Notes: generated by a model not told the origin, from the letters alone. A stretch of 9,877 nucleotides of DNA from an uncultured Atopobium sp. (GCA_916720465.1 CAKARF010000030.1:1-9877); one strand, 5' to 3'. Counted from the stretch's first letter, positions 1 through 6,852 are shown. Translations and numbers: made by a program.

Positions 1-27
1 CAATTGGAGTTCATGGGGGACGTGTGA
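1..27 (+). CDS. Possible 3' end of an upstream gene (partial)
   Basis: Reading frame 1 from the window edge is open for eight codons (Q L E F M G D V) and stops with TGA at 25-27. That stop shares the bases GTGA with the GTG start of the asparaginase gene, the classic four-base overlap of translationally coupled genes. Nothing about function can be said from eight codons. The frame could also be open by chance. Confidence 0.35.
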   Translation, partial: QLEFMGDV

Positions 28-1046
28 AGAAACTTTTACTGATGGCAACAGGAGGCACCATTGCTTCTGTTTCCACTGAATCGGGCTTGGCTCCCTCACT
101 TTCGGGAGAAGAACTTTTAGCCAACGTCCCACTTGTTCATGACCTCTGCGAGTTTGATTTCAAGCAAGTTATGAATATCGACAGCACCAATATGCGTCCT
201 CAAAACTGGCTCCAGATTAGAGATGCCATTATTGAGTCGTACGACGCCTACGACGGCTTTATTATCCTTCACGGCACCGATACCATGGCATATACCGCTG
301 CTGCCCTCTCCTACCTTATTCAAAATAGCGAGAAACCCATTGTGCTCACCGGCTCTCAGCAGCCAATGGCAAATCCGTTCACTGACGCCAAACTCAACCT
401 CTATCACTCCGTTCTTTACGCGCTCGACGACAGAAGCGCTGGAGTTGTGGTGGTCTTTGGCAACGAGGTTATTGCCGGTACCCGAGCCCACAAGCAGCGT
501 ACACTGAGCTTCAATGCATTTACGAGCATGAATTATCCACCGCTCGCTCACATCCGTGGCAACAAGATTATTCGCAGTGCACCAAATGAAGAGCAGGTAA
601 ATGGCGGTCTTATCACCTATGACACGCTTAATACGCGCGTCATTGTGCTTAAACTGACCCCAGAGCTTAATCCATCCATCTTTTACCTTCTGAAGAATGA
701 CTACGACGCCATTGTGCTTGAAACCTTTGGCATTGGCGGCATCCCTTCGTACGACGGCTCTTATGAGGAAGCTATCACCGATTGGATTGCTTCTGGTCGC
801 ACGGTTGTTATTACTACGCAAGTCCCTGAAGAGGGACTTGACCTGGGTGTTTATGAAGTTGGTAGGGCTTATCAGGATATGCCTGGTGTTCTCTCTGGAG
901 ACGACATGACCACCGAGGCTCTGGTTGCAAAAACTATGTGGATGCTTGGTCAAACTACAGACCAGCGCGAGCAAGAAAAGCTGTTCTACCAGGTAATTTG
1001 TAACGACAGAATTCCACAGTCCGTGGATACAGAAATTTGCGAGTAG
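24..1046 (+). CDS. ansA: Type I (cytoplasmic) L-asparaginase
   Basis: Hydrolyses L-asparagine to aspartate and ammonia, most likely in the cytoplasm because there is no signal peptide. The 340-residue product matches the usual length of AnsA-type enzymes. The N-terminal TGGTIAS motif (residues 9-15) supplies the nucleophilic threonine, T12. The second signature HGTDTMAYTA (83-92) supplies T85 and D86, and the AGTRAHK stretch supplies the probable catalytic lysine K157, so the known catalytic set is complete. The GTG at 24 is chosen because the first beta strand (KKLLLMATGG) must precede the nucleophile and the next ATG would remove it. A GGGGGA tract lies just upstream. No in-frame stop lies between the window edge and this GTG, so a longer form cannot be fully excluded. 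The transporter gene follows after 3 bp, suggesting a shared transcript. Family assignment is secure; strict asparagine preference over glutamine is inferred. Confidence 0.93.
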   Translation: MKKLLLMATGGTIASVSTESGLAPSLSGEELLANVPLVHDLCEFDFKQVMNIDSTNMRPQNWLQIRDAIIESYDAYDGFIILHGTDTMAYTAAALSYLIQNSEKPIVLTGSQQPMANPFTDAKLNLYHSVLYALDDRSAGVVVVFGNEVIAGTRAHKQRTLSFNAFTSMNYPPLAHIRGNKIIRSAPNEEQVNGGLITYDTLNTRVIVLKLTPELNPSIFYLLKNDYDAIVLETFGIGGIPSYDGSYEEAITDWIASGRTVVITTQVPEEGLDLGVYEVGRAYQDMPGVLSGDDMTTEALVAKTMWMLGQTTDQREQEKLFYQVICNDRIPQSVDTEICE

Positions 1047-1049
1047 CCG

Positions 1050-1955
1050 ATGAGAGACGCCACATTCAAGCCCACCATACTCTACTTAATTGCGCTTATT
1101 ATCTGCGGTTCTAATGGAATAGTTGCAAGTCTTATCAACCTTCCTAGTTACCAAATTGTCTTCTTCCGCATGTTCTTGGGCACACTCTTTTTGCTCGTGG
1201 TAAAGCTTGTGCAAAAAGAGGCTTTTACCATTCAAAACTACCCCAAGGACTTCCAGGCGCTCATTGGATCAGGCATTGCCCTCGGTCTTCAATGGACCTT
1301 TCTTTTTGAGGCATATCACCTGGTAGGAGTTGGTATTGCAACACTTGAGTACTATTGCGGCCCCGTCATTGTAATGGCACTTTCTCCCCTTTTATTTGGC
1401 GAGAAACTCACTGCTAAAAAGATACTTGGCTTCCTTGTAGTTGTTATTGGCGCAGCCCTTATTATTGGCTATGGAGTTGGACTGAACCTCTCACCAGCTG
1501 GTCTTATTTTAGGCGCTCTTTCTGCTGTTCTCTACGCTGTCATGGTTATTTGTAACAGGCAGCTCAAAGATGTTTCTGGAATTGAAGGCACCAGCATTCA
1601 GCTGGGCATTGGCTGCGCTGTTGTTGCTCTGGTTACCGTTGTGTTCCATGGCATCGAGGTGCCCGCAGATCCTGCGTCGGTAAATTGGCTAGCTGTTCTG
1701 ACCATCGGTCTCTTTAACACGGGCCTTGGATCATTTTTGTATTTCCCACAGCTCACCAAGATTCCTGTTCAGCGTGTGGCGGTCTTTGGATACCTTGAGC
1801 CGCTATCTGCAGTTATTTTCTCGGCACTTATCCTTGGCGAGCCTTTTGGTCTTCTCAAAATAATAGGCACCGCCTGCATCATAGGCGGTGCCATCTTTGC
1901 TGAGCTATCAGGTTCCTCTTCAAACAAATCAGAGGCTATCGAAACTCCGCTCTAG
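1050..1955 (+). CDS. EamA/DMT-family membrane transporter
   Basis: A 301-residue integral membrane protein with about ten hydrophobic segments (roughly residues 8-26, 37-54, 70-88, 95-115, 124-144, 150-168, 180-200, 213-232, 245-262 and 268-286). It is built as two EamA repeats of five helices each. Each repeat has the typical G-E motif after its fourth helix: LLFGEKLT in the first half and LILGEPFG in the second. Family members are often exporters of amino acids or other small metabolites, but the substrate cannot be read from sequence. The ATG lies 3 bp after the asparaginase stop with only a weak ribosome binding site, so translation is probably coupled. Pairing with an asparaginase hints at amino-acid or related metabolite traffic; this is inference. 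The C-terminal tail is a short polar cytoplasmic stretch. An unusually perfect hairpin lies within the last 90 coding bases. Confidence 0.88.
   Translation: MRDATFKPTILYLIALIICGSNGIVASLINLPSYQIVFFRMFLGTLFLLVVKLVQKEAFTIQNYPKDFQALIGSGIALGLQWTFLFEAYHLVGVGIATLEYYCGPVIVMALSPLLFGEKLTAKKILGFLVVVIGAALIIGYGVGLNLSPAGLILGALSAVLYAVMVICNRQLKDVSGIEGTSIQLGIGCAVVALVTVVFHGIEVPADPASVNWLAVLTIGLFNTGLGSFLYFPQLTKIPVQRVAVFGYLEPLSAVIFSALILGEPFGLLKIIGTACIIGGAIFAELSGSSSNKSEAIETPL
1866..1892 (+). other. Perfect 10-bp hairpin inside the transporter 3' coding end
   Basis: GGCACCGCCT (1866-1875) is an exact reverse complement of AGGCGGTGCC (1883-1892), with a 7-base loop. The stem is GC-rich and would fold strongly in mRNA. 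It encodes residues about 273-281 (GTACIIGGA) of the transporter. It is followed by ATCTTTG, so it lacks a real U-tract and is not a standard terminator. It may slow ribosomes or RNA decay, or be a chance product of Gly-Thr-Ala/Gly-Gly-Ala codons. Confidence 0.6.
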
Positions 1956-1962
1956 CGTATAA

Positions 1963-2030
1963 GCTGCGTGCAAGTCGGCGTTTAGGCCGCGTGCAAGTCG
2001 CGCTTAGGCCGCGTGTAAGTCGCTGCTTAC
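1963..2030. repeat. Three tandem ~22-bp repeats at the 3' end of ferritin
   Basis: Units at 1963-1985, 1986-2007 and 2008-2030 share the core GCGTGCAAGTCG followed by a TTAG/TTAC end, with a few substitutions and one-base length changes. Read on the minus strand, each unit begins with TAA, TAA or TAA-like sequence, and the first TAA is the ferritin stop codon (2027-2029). The array fills almost the whole gap between the convergent transporter and ferritin genes. No clear intrinsic terminator is seen here. Confidence 0.75.
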
Positions 2031-2542
2031 ATTGGCATAGTTGGAGCGACAAAGACGCGAGCAGCGTTCTCGCGGTCAAGGTCATACAGGTTCTTTGGAT
2101 CTCCACCAAAGAGCTCAACTGCCTTGAGAAGATCGGAAGCATTTGCCTCTTCCTCGCCCTGCTCCTTGACGTACCAGTCAAGCAGCTGCATAGTGCGGAA
2201 ATCGTTTGCCTTCTGAGCAACGGCATAGCACTCGTTAATGCTTGCAGTAATGAACTGCTCGTGCTCATATGCTGCCTTGATTGGCTCAACTACCTTGGTA
2301 AAGGTAAGGTCAGGCTTTGCAATTGCCTCCATGGTTGGAGTCCAATCGTTATCAAGCAGGTAACGACGGAGAATACGTGCGTGAGCAAGCTCCTCCTGAG
2401 ACTGGATAACATACCAGTTTGCAAAGCCCTTAAGGCCCTGCTCCTCATAAAAGTCTGCAAAGGTTAGATACAGATAAGCGGAATAGAACTCTTTGTTAAT
2501 CTGCTGGTTAAGAATGTTGCCAACGCTTGAATCAAGTGCCAT
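2027..2542 (-). CDS. ftnA: Bacterial non-heme ferritin (iron storage)
   Basis: A 171-residue ferritin that oxidises Fe(II) and stores it as a ferric mineral inside a 24-subunit cytoplasmic cage. Length and order match FtnA-type ferritins. Ferroxidase ligands are all present: E18, E51 and H54 (in EELAH), E95, Q128 and E131, each one residue later than in E. coli FtnA; Y25 is also conserved. No heme-ligating methionine of bacterioferritin type is evident at the usual place. The frame is open further upstream, but the chosen start at 2542 begins MALDSSVGN, exactly where the first ferritin helix should start. A purine-rich GAGGAAAGAGAAG stretch precedes it as ribosome binding site. The gene is downstream of ettA on the same strand, separated by 191 bp containing two dyads, so it probably has its own control. 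It is likely iron- or oxidative-stress-responsive; the regulator is unknown. Confidence 0.93.
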   Translation of the reverse strand: MALDSSVGNILNQQINKEFYSAYLYLTFADFYEEQGLKGFANWYVIQSQEELAHARILRRYLLDNDWTPTMEAIAKPDLTFTKVVEPIKAAYEHEQFITASINECYAVAQKANDFRTMQLLDWYVKEQGEEEANASDLLKAVELFGGDPKNLYDLDRENAARVFVAPTMPM

Positions 2543-2577
2543 GTTCTTCTCTTTCCTCATAACATTTCTTTTCCACA

Positions 2578-2609
2578 AAAAATGAGAAGCCCTTTGACTT
2601 CTCATTTTT
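2578..2609 (-). terminator. Terminator-like hairpin in the ferritin leader
   Basis: AAAAATGAGAAG (2578-2589) pairs perfectly with CTTCTCATTTTT (2598-2609) around an 8-base loop. On the minus strand the stem ends in a run of six T, and on the plus strand in five T, so it looks like a bidirectional intrinsic terminator with a modest core. It lies 125 bp after the ettA stop but only 35 bp before the ferritin start. It therefore either ends ettA transcription or sits in the ferritin leader as an attenuator. Confidence 0.55.
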
Positions 2610-2655
2610 GATACCCACTTGTGAGTCGCTTAGACAGGTCACACAAAATCTTAAT

Positions 2656-2680
2656 GATAAAAATAGTTACTATTTTTATC
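2656..2680. promoter_or_regulatory. AT-rich perfect dyad, candidate operator upstream of ferritin
   Basis: GATAAAAATAG (2656-2666) and CTATTTTTATC (2670-2680) are exact reverse complements with a 3-base centre. On the minus strand the sequence TATCAT (plus 2654-2659) right at its edge resembles a -10 element. The -35 candidate GAGATA 17 bp upstream is poor. The layout suggests an operator overlapping the ferritin promoter, with transcription starting about 100 bp before the gene. The dyad is not an exact match to the classical Fur or DtxR consensus, so no regulator is named. It could alternatively be a weak terminator of ettA. Confidence 0.45.
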
Positions 2681-2689
2681 TCCTCTTTG

Positions 2690-2721
2690 TGTACGCTGCG
2701 CTTGCTGTACACTGCTCTTGC
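2690..2721. repeat. Tandem 16-bp duplication just after ettA
   Basis: TGTACGCTGCGCTTGC (2690-2705) is followed directly by TGTACACTGCTCTTGC (2706-2721), matching at 14 of 16 positions. It begins 12 bp beyond the ettA stop codon. It resembles in style the tandem repeats at the 3' ends of the ferritin and acyltransferase genes, though the sequence differs. Confidence 0.65.
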
Positions 2722-2733
2722 GCCACCTATGCG

Positions 2734-4413
2734 TTAGTCGCGCGTAAGTTTGCGATGGATACGATGAGGTCGAGCAGCTTCCTGACCAAGTCGCTCAATA
2801 CGATTGGCCTGGTAAGCCTCAAAGTTACCCTCAAACCAGAACCATTTACCTGGGTTCTCGTCGTCGCCCTCCCACGCAAGGATGTGCGTAGCAATGCGGT
2901 CCAAGAACCAACGGTCGTGGCTAGTTACCACCGAGCATCCCGGGAAGCGCTCAAGCGCATCCTCAAGGCTTTCCAGTGTCTCAATATCGAGGTCGTTGGT
3001 AGGCTCGTCCAGAAGCAGGAGGTTTCCGCCCTGCTTGAGCGTAAGAGCAAGGTTTAGACGGTTCCTCTCGCCACCAGAAAGGACGCCAGCACGTTTCTGC
3101 TGGTCAGGTCCTTTGAAGCCAAAACTGGCCACATAGGCGCGGCTTGGAATCTCCGTGTCTCCCACCTTGATGAAGTCGTTTCCGTCAGAGACAACCTCCC
3201 AGATAGTTTTGTCTGGGTCGATTCCCTGCCTGAGCTGGTCAACGTAAGAAATCTGGACGGTCTCGCCAATCTCAAGCGTGCCGGAGGTAAGCTCCTCCTG
3301 GCCGACAATAGCCTTGAACAGTGTGGACTTGCCAACACCGTTGGGGCCAATCACGCCAACAATACCGTTTCTTGGCAGGCTAAACGAAAGGTCGTCGATA
3401 AGAACGCGGTCACCGAAGGCCTTGTGGATATGATCAGCCTCCAGGACCTTCTGGCCCAGACGCGGACCAACAGAAATCTGAATCTCGGTGAAGTCGAGCT
3501 TCTTGGACGCGCGAGCCTCTGCTTCCATCTGCTCGTAGCGGTCAAGACGTGCGCGGTTCTTAGCTTGGCGAGCCTTAGGAGACGAACGAACCCACTCCAG
3601 CTCAGCGCGCATTTTCTTTGCACGCTTGGCATCCTGCTGGTTCTGAGCCTCAAGGCGCGCGGCCTTGTTCTCCAGGTAGGTTGAGTAGTTGCCCTCGTAA
3701 GGATAGAGCTGTCCGCGGTCAACCTCGCAGATCCACTCGGCAACGTCGTCGAGGAAGTAGCGGTCGTGCGTGACAGCCATGACGGCGCCAGGGTAATCGT
3801 GCAGGAACTTCTCAAGCCAGAGCACCGACTCCGCGTCGAGGTGGTTGGTGGGCTCGTCAAGAAGTAGCAGGTCAGGTGCCTCAAGAAGCAGACGACACAG
3901 GGCTACACGGCGTTTCTCGCCACCAGAGAGATGGGTGACGGGAGAATCTGGATCAGGGCACTGCAGTGCATCCATGGCCTGAGAGAGCTGGCTGTCCAAG
4001 TCCCAGCCGTTAGCTGCGTCGATCTCGGTCTGGAGCTGGCCCATCTCTGCCATGAGCGCGTCAAAATCGGCGTCGGGATTGCCCATCTCAACGCCGATCT
4101 CGTTGAAGCGAGCAATCTTGGAAAGCAGGTCACCGAAGGCGAGCTCGATGTTCTCCTTGACCGTTTTGGTTTCATCCAGCGGGGGCTCCTGCTGGAGCAG
4201 ACCAACGGTGTAACCTGGGGTTAGCTTGGCCTCGCCGTTAGAGACGTCTTCCATGCCGGCGATAACCTTGAGCAGCGTAGACTTTCCCATGCCGTTTGGA
4301 CCCACGACGCCGATTTTTGCGCCTGGATACACGCCGACGGTGACGTCATCAAGGATGACCTTCTCACCGACTGCTTTGCGGGCCTTGTACATCTGATAGA
4401 CAAACTCTGCCAT
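2734..4413 (-). CDS. ettA: Energy-dependent translational throttle EttA (ABC-F ATPase)
   Basis: A soluble 559-residue protein with two ABC ATPase domains and no membrane segments. EttA binds the ribosomal E site and gates the first elongation step according to ATP/ADP level. Domain 1 has Walker A GPNGMGKST (38-46), signature LSGGE (162-166) and Walker B LLLLDEP with catalytic E187. Domain 2 has GPNGVGKST (356-364), LSGGER (445-450) and Walker B with E470. Between them lies a charged linker, about 245-320 (ELEWVRSSPKARQAK region), the P-site tRNA interaction motif, and a short arm inserted in domain 1 around 95-140. Start MAEFVYQM and the C-terminal FPGC/SHDRWFLDRIATHIL region closely follow E. 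coli EttA (555 residues). The ATG at 4413 has a very strong ribosome binding site (AAGGAGGAG, 4417-4425, minus strand). It stands alone after a 627-bp gap. Confidence 0.95.
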   Translation of the reverse strand: MAEFVYQMYKARKAVGEKVILDDVTVGVYPGAKIGVVGPNGMGKSTLLKVIAGMEDVSNGEAKLTPGYTVGLLQQEPPLDETKTVKENIELAFGDLLSKIARFNEIGVEMGNPDADFDALMAEMGQLQTEIDAANGWDLDSQLSQAMDALQCPDPDSPVTHLSGGEKRRVALCRLLLEAPDLLLLDEPTNHLDAESVLWLEKFLHDYPGAVMAVTHDRYFLDDVAEWICEVDRGQLYPYEGNYSTYLENKAARLEAQNQQDAKRAKKMRAELEWVRSSPKARQAKNRARLDRYEQMEAEARASKKLDFTEIQISVGPRLGQKVLEADHIHKAFGDRVLIDDLSFSLPRNGIVGVIGPNGVGKSTLFKAIVGQEELTSGTLEIGETVQISYVDQLRQGIDPDKTIWEVVSDGNDFIKVGDTEIPSRAYVASFGFKGPDQQKRAGVLSGGERNRLNLALTLKQGGNLLLLDEPTNDLDIETLESLEDALERFPGCSVVTSHDRWFLDRIATHILAWEGDDENPGKWFWFEGNFEAYQANRIERLGQEAARPHRIHRKLTRD

Positions 4414-4606
4414 GTGCTCCTCCTTAAGGGGCTGTCAGATGAAATATTCACATAACCATTCTAATGAAATATTGAAAGGACTCCACTGCAGAAGGAGCGG
4501 GAAAGAGGTGTGCGGGTGCGCTGCGAGGTACGAGGGTGCATCGCGAGGCGCATGGATACGCAAAAGTGCGAGACGCGGACGTGAAGGCATGTCTACAAAA
4601 CGCGAA

Positions 4607-4737
4607 AACACACCTATGTCAGATAATCTGCTCAAAAAGCATATACATTGCACCCAAAATCTCTATATCTTGCAGATTATTTGACTTAGGTGTGTTTTCC
4701 GCCCCGGATTTAGCAGATTATCTGACATAGGTGTGTT
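4607..4737. repeat. Three-copy motif bounded by perfect 26-bp inverted repeats
   Basis: The arm at 4607-4632 (beginning AACACACCTATG) is an exact reverse complement of the arm at 4712-4737 (ending ATAGGTGTGTT), 26 of 26 bases. A third copy at 4672-4696 is in the same orientation as the right arm and differs at 2 of 25 positions. The two direct copies repeat with a 41-bp period. Each outer arm contains the dyad CAGATTATCTG or its complement (4620-4630 and 4714-4724). The middle copy and the left arm also share a TGTTTTC-type flank. No target-site duplication is evident outside the arms. The element may be a miniature transposable or REP-like element, or a set of regulator binding sites. It is not a CRISPR array. 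Confidence 0.8.
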
Positions 4738-4866
4738 GTTGAAGGCTTGAAAATAGTGGTAGTTAAACTATTTATCTATTGTTATTCATCATTACGTATA
4801 TCGAACCTTATATATACATGAAAATGAATTAAGCCATTAATTGCGATCATGACTTGCGCTAAATTG

Positions 4867-4880
4867 CCGTCTTCAGACGG
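4867..4880. other. Short GC hairpin
   Basis: CCGTCT (4867-4872) and AGACGG (4875-4880) are exact complements around TC, most realistically a five-base-pair stem with a four-base loop. On the + strand it is followed by TTTGT, so it is weakly terminator-like. No gene on that strand lies immediately upstream, and it may have no function. Confidence 0.3.
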
Positions 4881-4933
4881 TTTGTCGCGAGGATTACCAG
4901 ATTTCCAAGCCATCTAGCACACTCGAAATGCAA

Positions 4934-4979
4934 ATTGCCATTCAACCACACGTCACAAACGAGCTGGAAGAATGGCAAT
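4934..4979 (-). terminator. Inverted repeat, possible terminator of the MORN/acyltransferase operon
   Basis: ATTGCCATTC (4934-4943) and GAATGGCAAT (4970-4979) are perfect 10-bp complements with a 26-base loop. The hairpin lies about 60 bp beyond the acyltransferase stop on the minus strand and is followed there by TTGCATTTC, a weak T-rich tail. Its position suits transcript end or 3'-end protection. The large loop and poor U-tract make it a non-canonical terminator. Confidence 0.4.
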
Positions 4980-4988
4980 AAACTGTAG

Positions 4989-5058
4989 TTGACGTAGCCT
5001 TTTGTGGTTTGACGTAGCTTTTATGGCGTAGCCTGGGCTTTTATGGTTTGACGTGGCC
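4989..5058. repeat. Tandem ~19-20-bp repeats overlapping the acyltransferase stop
   Basis: Units at 4989-5007, 5008-5026 and 5027-5046, and a partial unit at 5047-5058, follow the pattern TTTGACGTAGC then CTTTTATGG, with small indels. The last units lie inside the acyltransferase gene and encode its final residues (GHVKP) plus the TAA stop (5041-5043). The array therefore looks like a slippage or duplication of the gene's own 3' end. Confidence 0.7.
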
Positions 5059-6852
5059 CTGATTTGCCTTTTCTACGGCGTCTTTGACCATCTGCGCGTA
5101 CAAGGTGCCACCACGATTAATGGAATCTGAATCAGATCCAAAGTGAACGTAGTCAGTACCTGCCCAAATGTCAGGATTATCCTGAGCAACCTGAGCCCAA
5201 TCCGCAATGGTAATGAAGTCGTATTGTTGAGCAAGCTCAAGCTCGTGCGCGCGAATAGCATTTGCACCAGCATTTGGATCAGTGTTTCTACCGTCGTATG
5301 GGGTCACAAAGATTAAGCGATGGCCGCGCGGCAGCATGTCTACAATCTTGTCTACTGCATCGGAGCCACCAACAGGATTGGTACCCAAGGCTACAACAAC
5401 GTCCTGGTAGAGCGTATTGTTGTCGATCGCAGACTGCAACAAATCTACGCCCATTGCCACGTTTCTACTAACCGAAGCGTCAATTTGAGCGTCGGGCAAA
5501 GCATCCTGCAGGTAAGAGCGGGCACGGAGCGAGACAGAGTCGCCAATATACGTGACGCCTTCAACAACGTTGTAGTTGCTTGCCTGCGAGGTATCCGCAT
5601 GCTTGCGCGTCATGGTCATGATGCTCTGCTCCTGCAACGAGGCGTTGAGCAGCAGGTCGTTTTGGAAATCGCTGAGTTGTGGAGCAGTCAGTGCAATGAA
5701 GGCAACAGCCGCAGCAAATGGAATGAGTGCAAGGCCGGTACCTCGCAAAACCTTCTGACCATTAAGCTTGATGTGCGAGAAGATCTCTGGGGACTTCCCT
5801 GCCAACGCTGGCTCAAGCACATAGAACGAGCAGCTTGCAAACACAAACGAAAGCACCAAGGTTAAGAGTGCGGCTAGGACAGGATCGGTCTTCTCGGCAA
5901 AAATAATGAACAAAGGCCAGTGGAACAGGTACACGCCGTAGCTGGTATCGGCCACAAAAGAAACAATTCCGGGCTCTTTGATGCCCTCGGTTTTTTGATG
6001 CAACATGCGAGCAAAGAAAATCATTGCGGCTGCTGCGAGCGAGGCAAAAAGGAAACCAAAAGTGTACGTAAAGAGGTCCTCGAAGTGCATGAAAACGCTC
6101 AAGAAGACAAGAACGCCGAAGCTTGCCACAAGGCCCGCAAGGGTCAGTTGAGTTGAAAGCTTCTGCTCAAGCTGGTCGAAGAGCTCGCCCGTTTGAGCGA
6201 TTCCTGCAACGCACGCCAACAGCGCGCCAATAAAGAAGGGGAACACATGCGTCTGCGTCGAGAAGTACTGGATAGAAAGATTTGTAGAGGTAGATGCACC
6301 TGTTGCCATCGCCAAGTAAGTAACAACCAACAGCGCCAGGGAAGCTCCAGCAATCTTTACCTTATAGCTTCTAATTGTTTTGCTCATGCACGCAAGCAGC
6401 CAGGCGCACAGGCCCCAGAGCACATAAAAGTGCATCTCAACAGCAAGACTCCAGGTGTGCAAATACACATGAGGAGCAAATTGATTCTCGTAGCTGTTGC
6501 CCAGAACAATCTCAAAGTAGTTAGTAACAAAGCCAAGAGCTGCGGCAATCTGATACTTAATGCCGGCAATAAACTCGGTACGCACAAGCAGAAGAAATGG
6601 CGTGCAGACAAGCACCATAAACACAAGTGGCGGCACAATTCTGTAGAAACGCCTGCGTAAGAACCCAATGACGTCAATGGATCTAAAGCGAACAAACTCG
6701 TCAATCAAAAGAGCCGTGATGAGATAGCCCGAGAACGTAAAGAATACGTCGACACCAATGAAGCCACCTGGAAGCGCGTCCTTAAAAAAGTGATATATGA
6801 GGACTAAAACAAGTCCTGTTATACGTACAAGCGAAAACCATTTAATTCGCAC
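5041..6852 (-). CDS. OatA-type acyltransferase: AT3 membrane domain fused to SGNH domain
   Basis: A 603-residue envelope acyltransferase, the same size and architecture as OatA peptidoglycan O-acetyltransferases. Residues 1 to about 390 form the multi-pass acyltransferase-3 domain: R10 and H21 of the R...YH motif, GFIGVDVFFTFSGYLI (30-45), RRRFYRIVPP (66-75) and HTWSLAVEMHFY (132-143). Residues about 430-603 form an extracytoplasmic SGNH/GDSL-like domain with GDS (S439), GTN (N492) and the DYVH pair (D567, H570), so the Ser-Asp-His triad is complete. It probably moves acetyl groups across the membrane onto a cell-wall polymer; muramic acid is the likeliest acceptor but is inferred. The frame is open to 7041, but that extension lacks hydrophobic or family sequence and lies inside the MORN gene. 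GTG at 6852 is chosen because AAGGGA lies 9 bases upstream and the AT3 domain begins at once. It overlaps the MORN gene by 11 bp. Confidence 0.88.
   Translation of the reverse strand: MRIKWFSLVRITGLVLVLIYHFFKDALPGGFIGVDVFFTFSGYLITALLIDEFVRFRSIDVIGFLRRRFYRIVPPLVFMVLVCTPFLLLVRTEFIAGIKYQIAAALGFVTNYFEIVLGNSYENQFAPHVYLHTWSLAVEMHFYVLWGLCAWLLACMSKTIRSYKVKIAGASLALLVVTYLAMATGASTSTNLSIQYFSTQTHVFPFFIGALLACVAGIAQTGELFDQLEQKLSTQLTLAGLVASFGVLVFLSVFMHFEDLFTYTFGFLFASLAAAAMIFFARMLHQKTEGIKEPGIVSFVADTSYGVYLFHWPLFIIFAEKTDPVLAALLTLVLSFVFASCSFYVLEPALAGKSPEIFSHIKLNGQKVLRGTGLALIPFAAAVAFIALTAPQLSDFQNDLLLNASLQEQSIMTMTRKHADTSQASNYNVVEGVTYIGDSVSLRARSYLQDALPDAQIDASVSRNVAMGVDLLQSAIDNNTLYQDVVVALGTNPVGGSDAVDKIVDMLPRGHRLIFVTPYDGRNTDPNAGANAIRAHELELAQQYDFITIADWAQVAQDNPDIWAGTDYVHFGSDSDSINRGGTLYAQMVKDAVEKANQGHVKP

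Larger units (their letters stand above)
4414..5040. other. 627-bp intergenic region without a convincing gene
   Basis: No open frame here has a recognisable product; the short ones are low-complexity and rich in Arg, Cys or Ser. In order the region holds the ettA ribosome binding site, a direct repeat of ATGAAATATT (4439-4448 and 4464-4473), and degenerate GC-rich 20-bp repeats (4516-4535 and 4536-4555, 13 of 20 identical). Then come the three-copy motif (4607-4737), an AT-rich tract (about 4741-4860), two hairpins, and tandem repeats reaching the acyltransferase stop. A sequence TAGAAT on the minus strand (plus 4462-4467) could be a -10 for ettA, but no matching -35 is visible. Confidence 0.6.

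Noticed and set aside
117..974. A 285-codon open frame antisense to the asparaginase gene
   Set aside because: It is a mirror of a well-supported enzyme, shows no family features, and arises from codon bias on the opposite strand.
2543..2605. A 21-residue N-terminal extension of ferritin
   Set aside because: The extension would be translated from the hairpin arm, while the ferritin fold starts exactly at the methionine encoded at 2542.
4412..4684. A small + strand protein gene before the three-copy motif
   Set aside because: The translation is low-complexity and rich in Arg, Cys and Gly. The frame overlaps the ettA ribosome binding site on the opposite strand and runs into the inverted repeat, with no family signal.
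4607..4737. A short CRISPR array
   Set aside because: Only three copies are present, one is inverted, spacing is irregular, and no cas gene is nearby.
6193..6660. A 155-codon + strand open frame inside the acyltransferase gene
   Set aside because: It is antisense to the membrane domain. The run of Lys, His, Asn and Gln codons is what hydrophobic codons give on the opposite strand.
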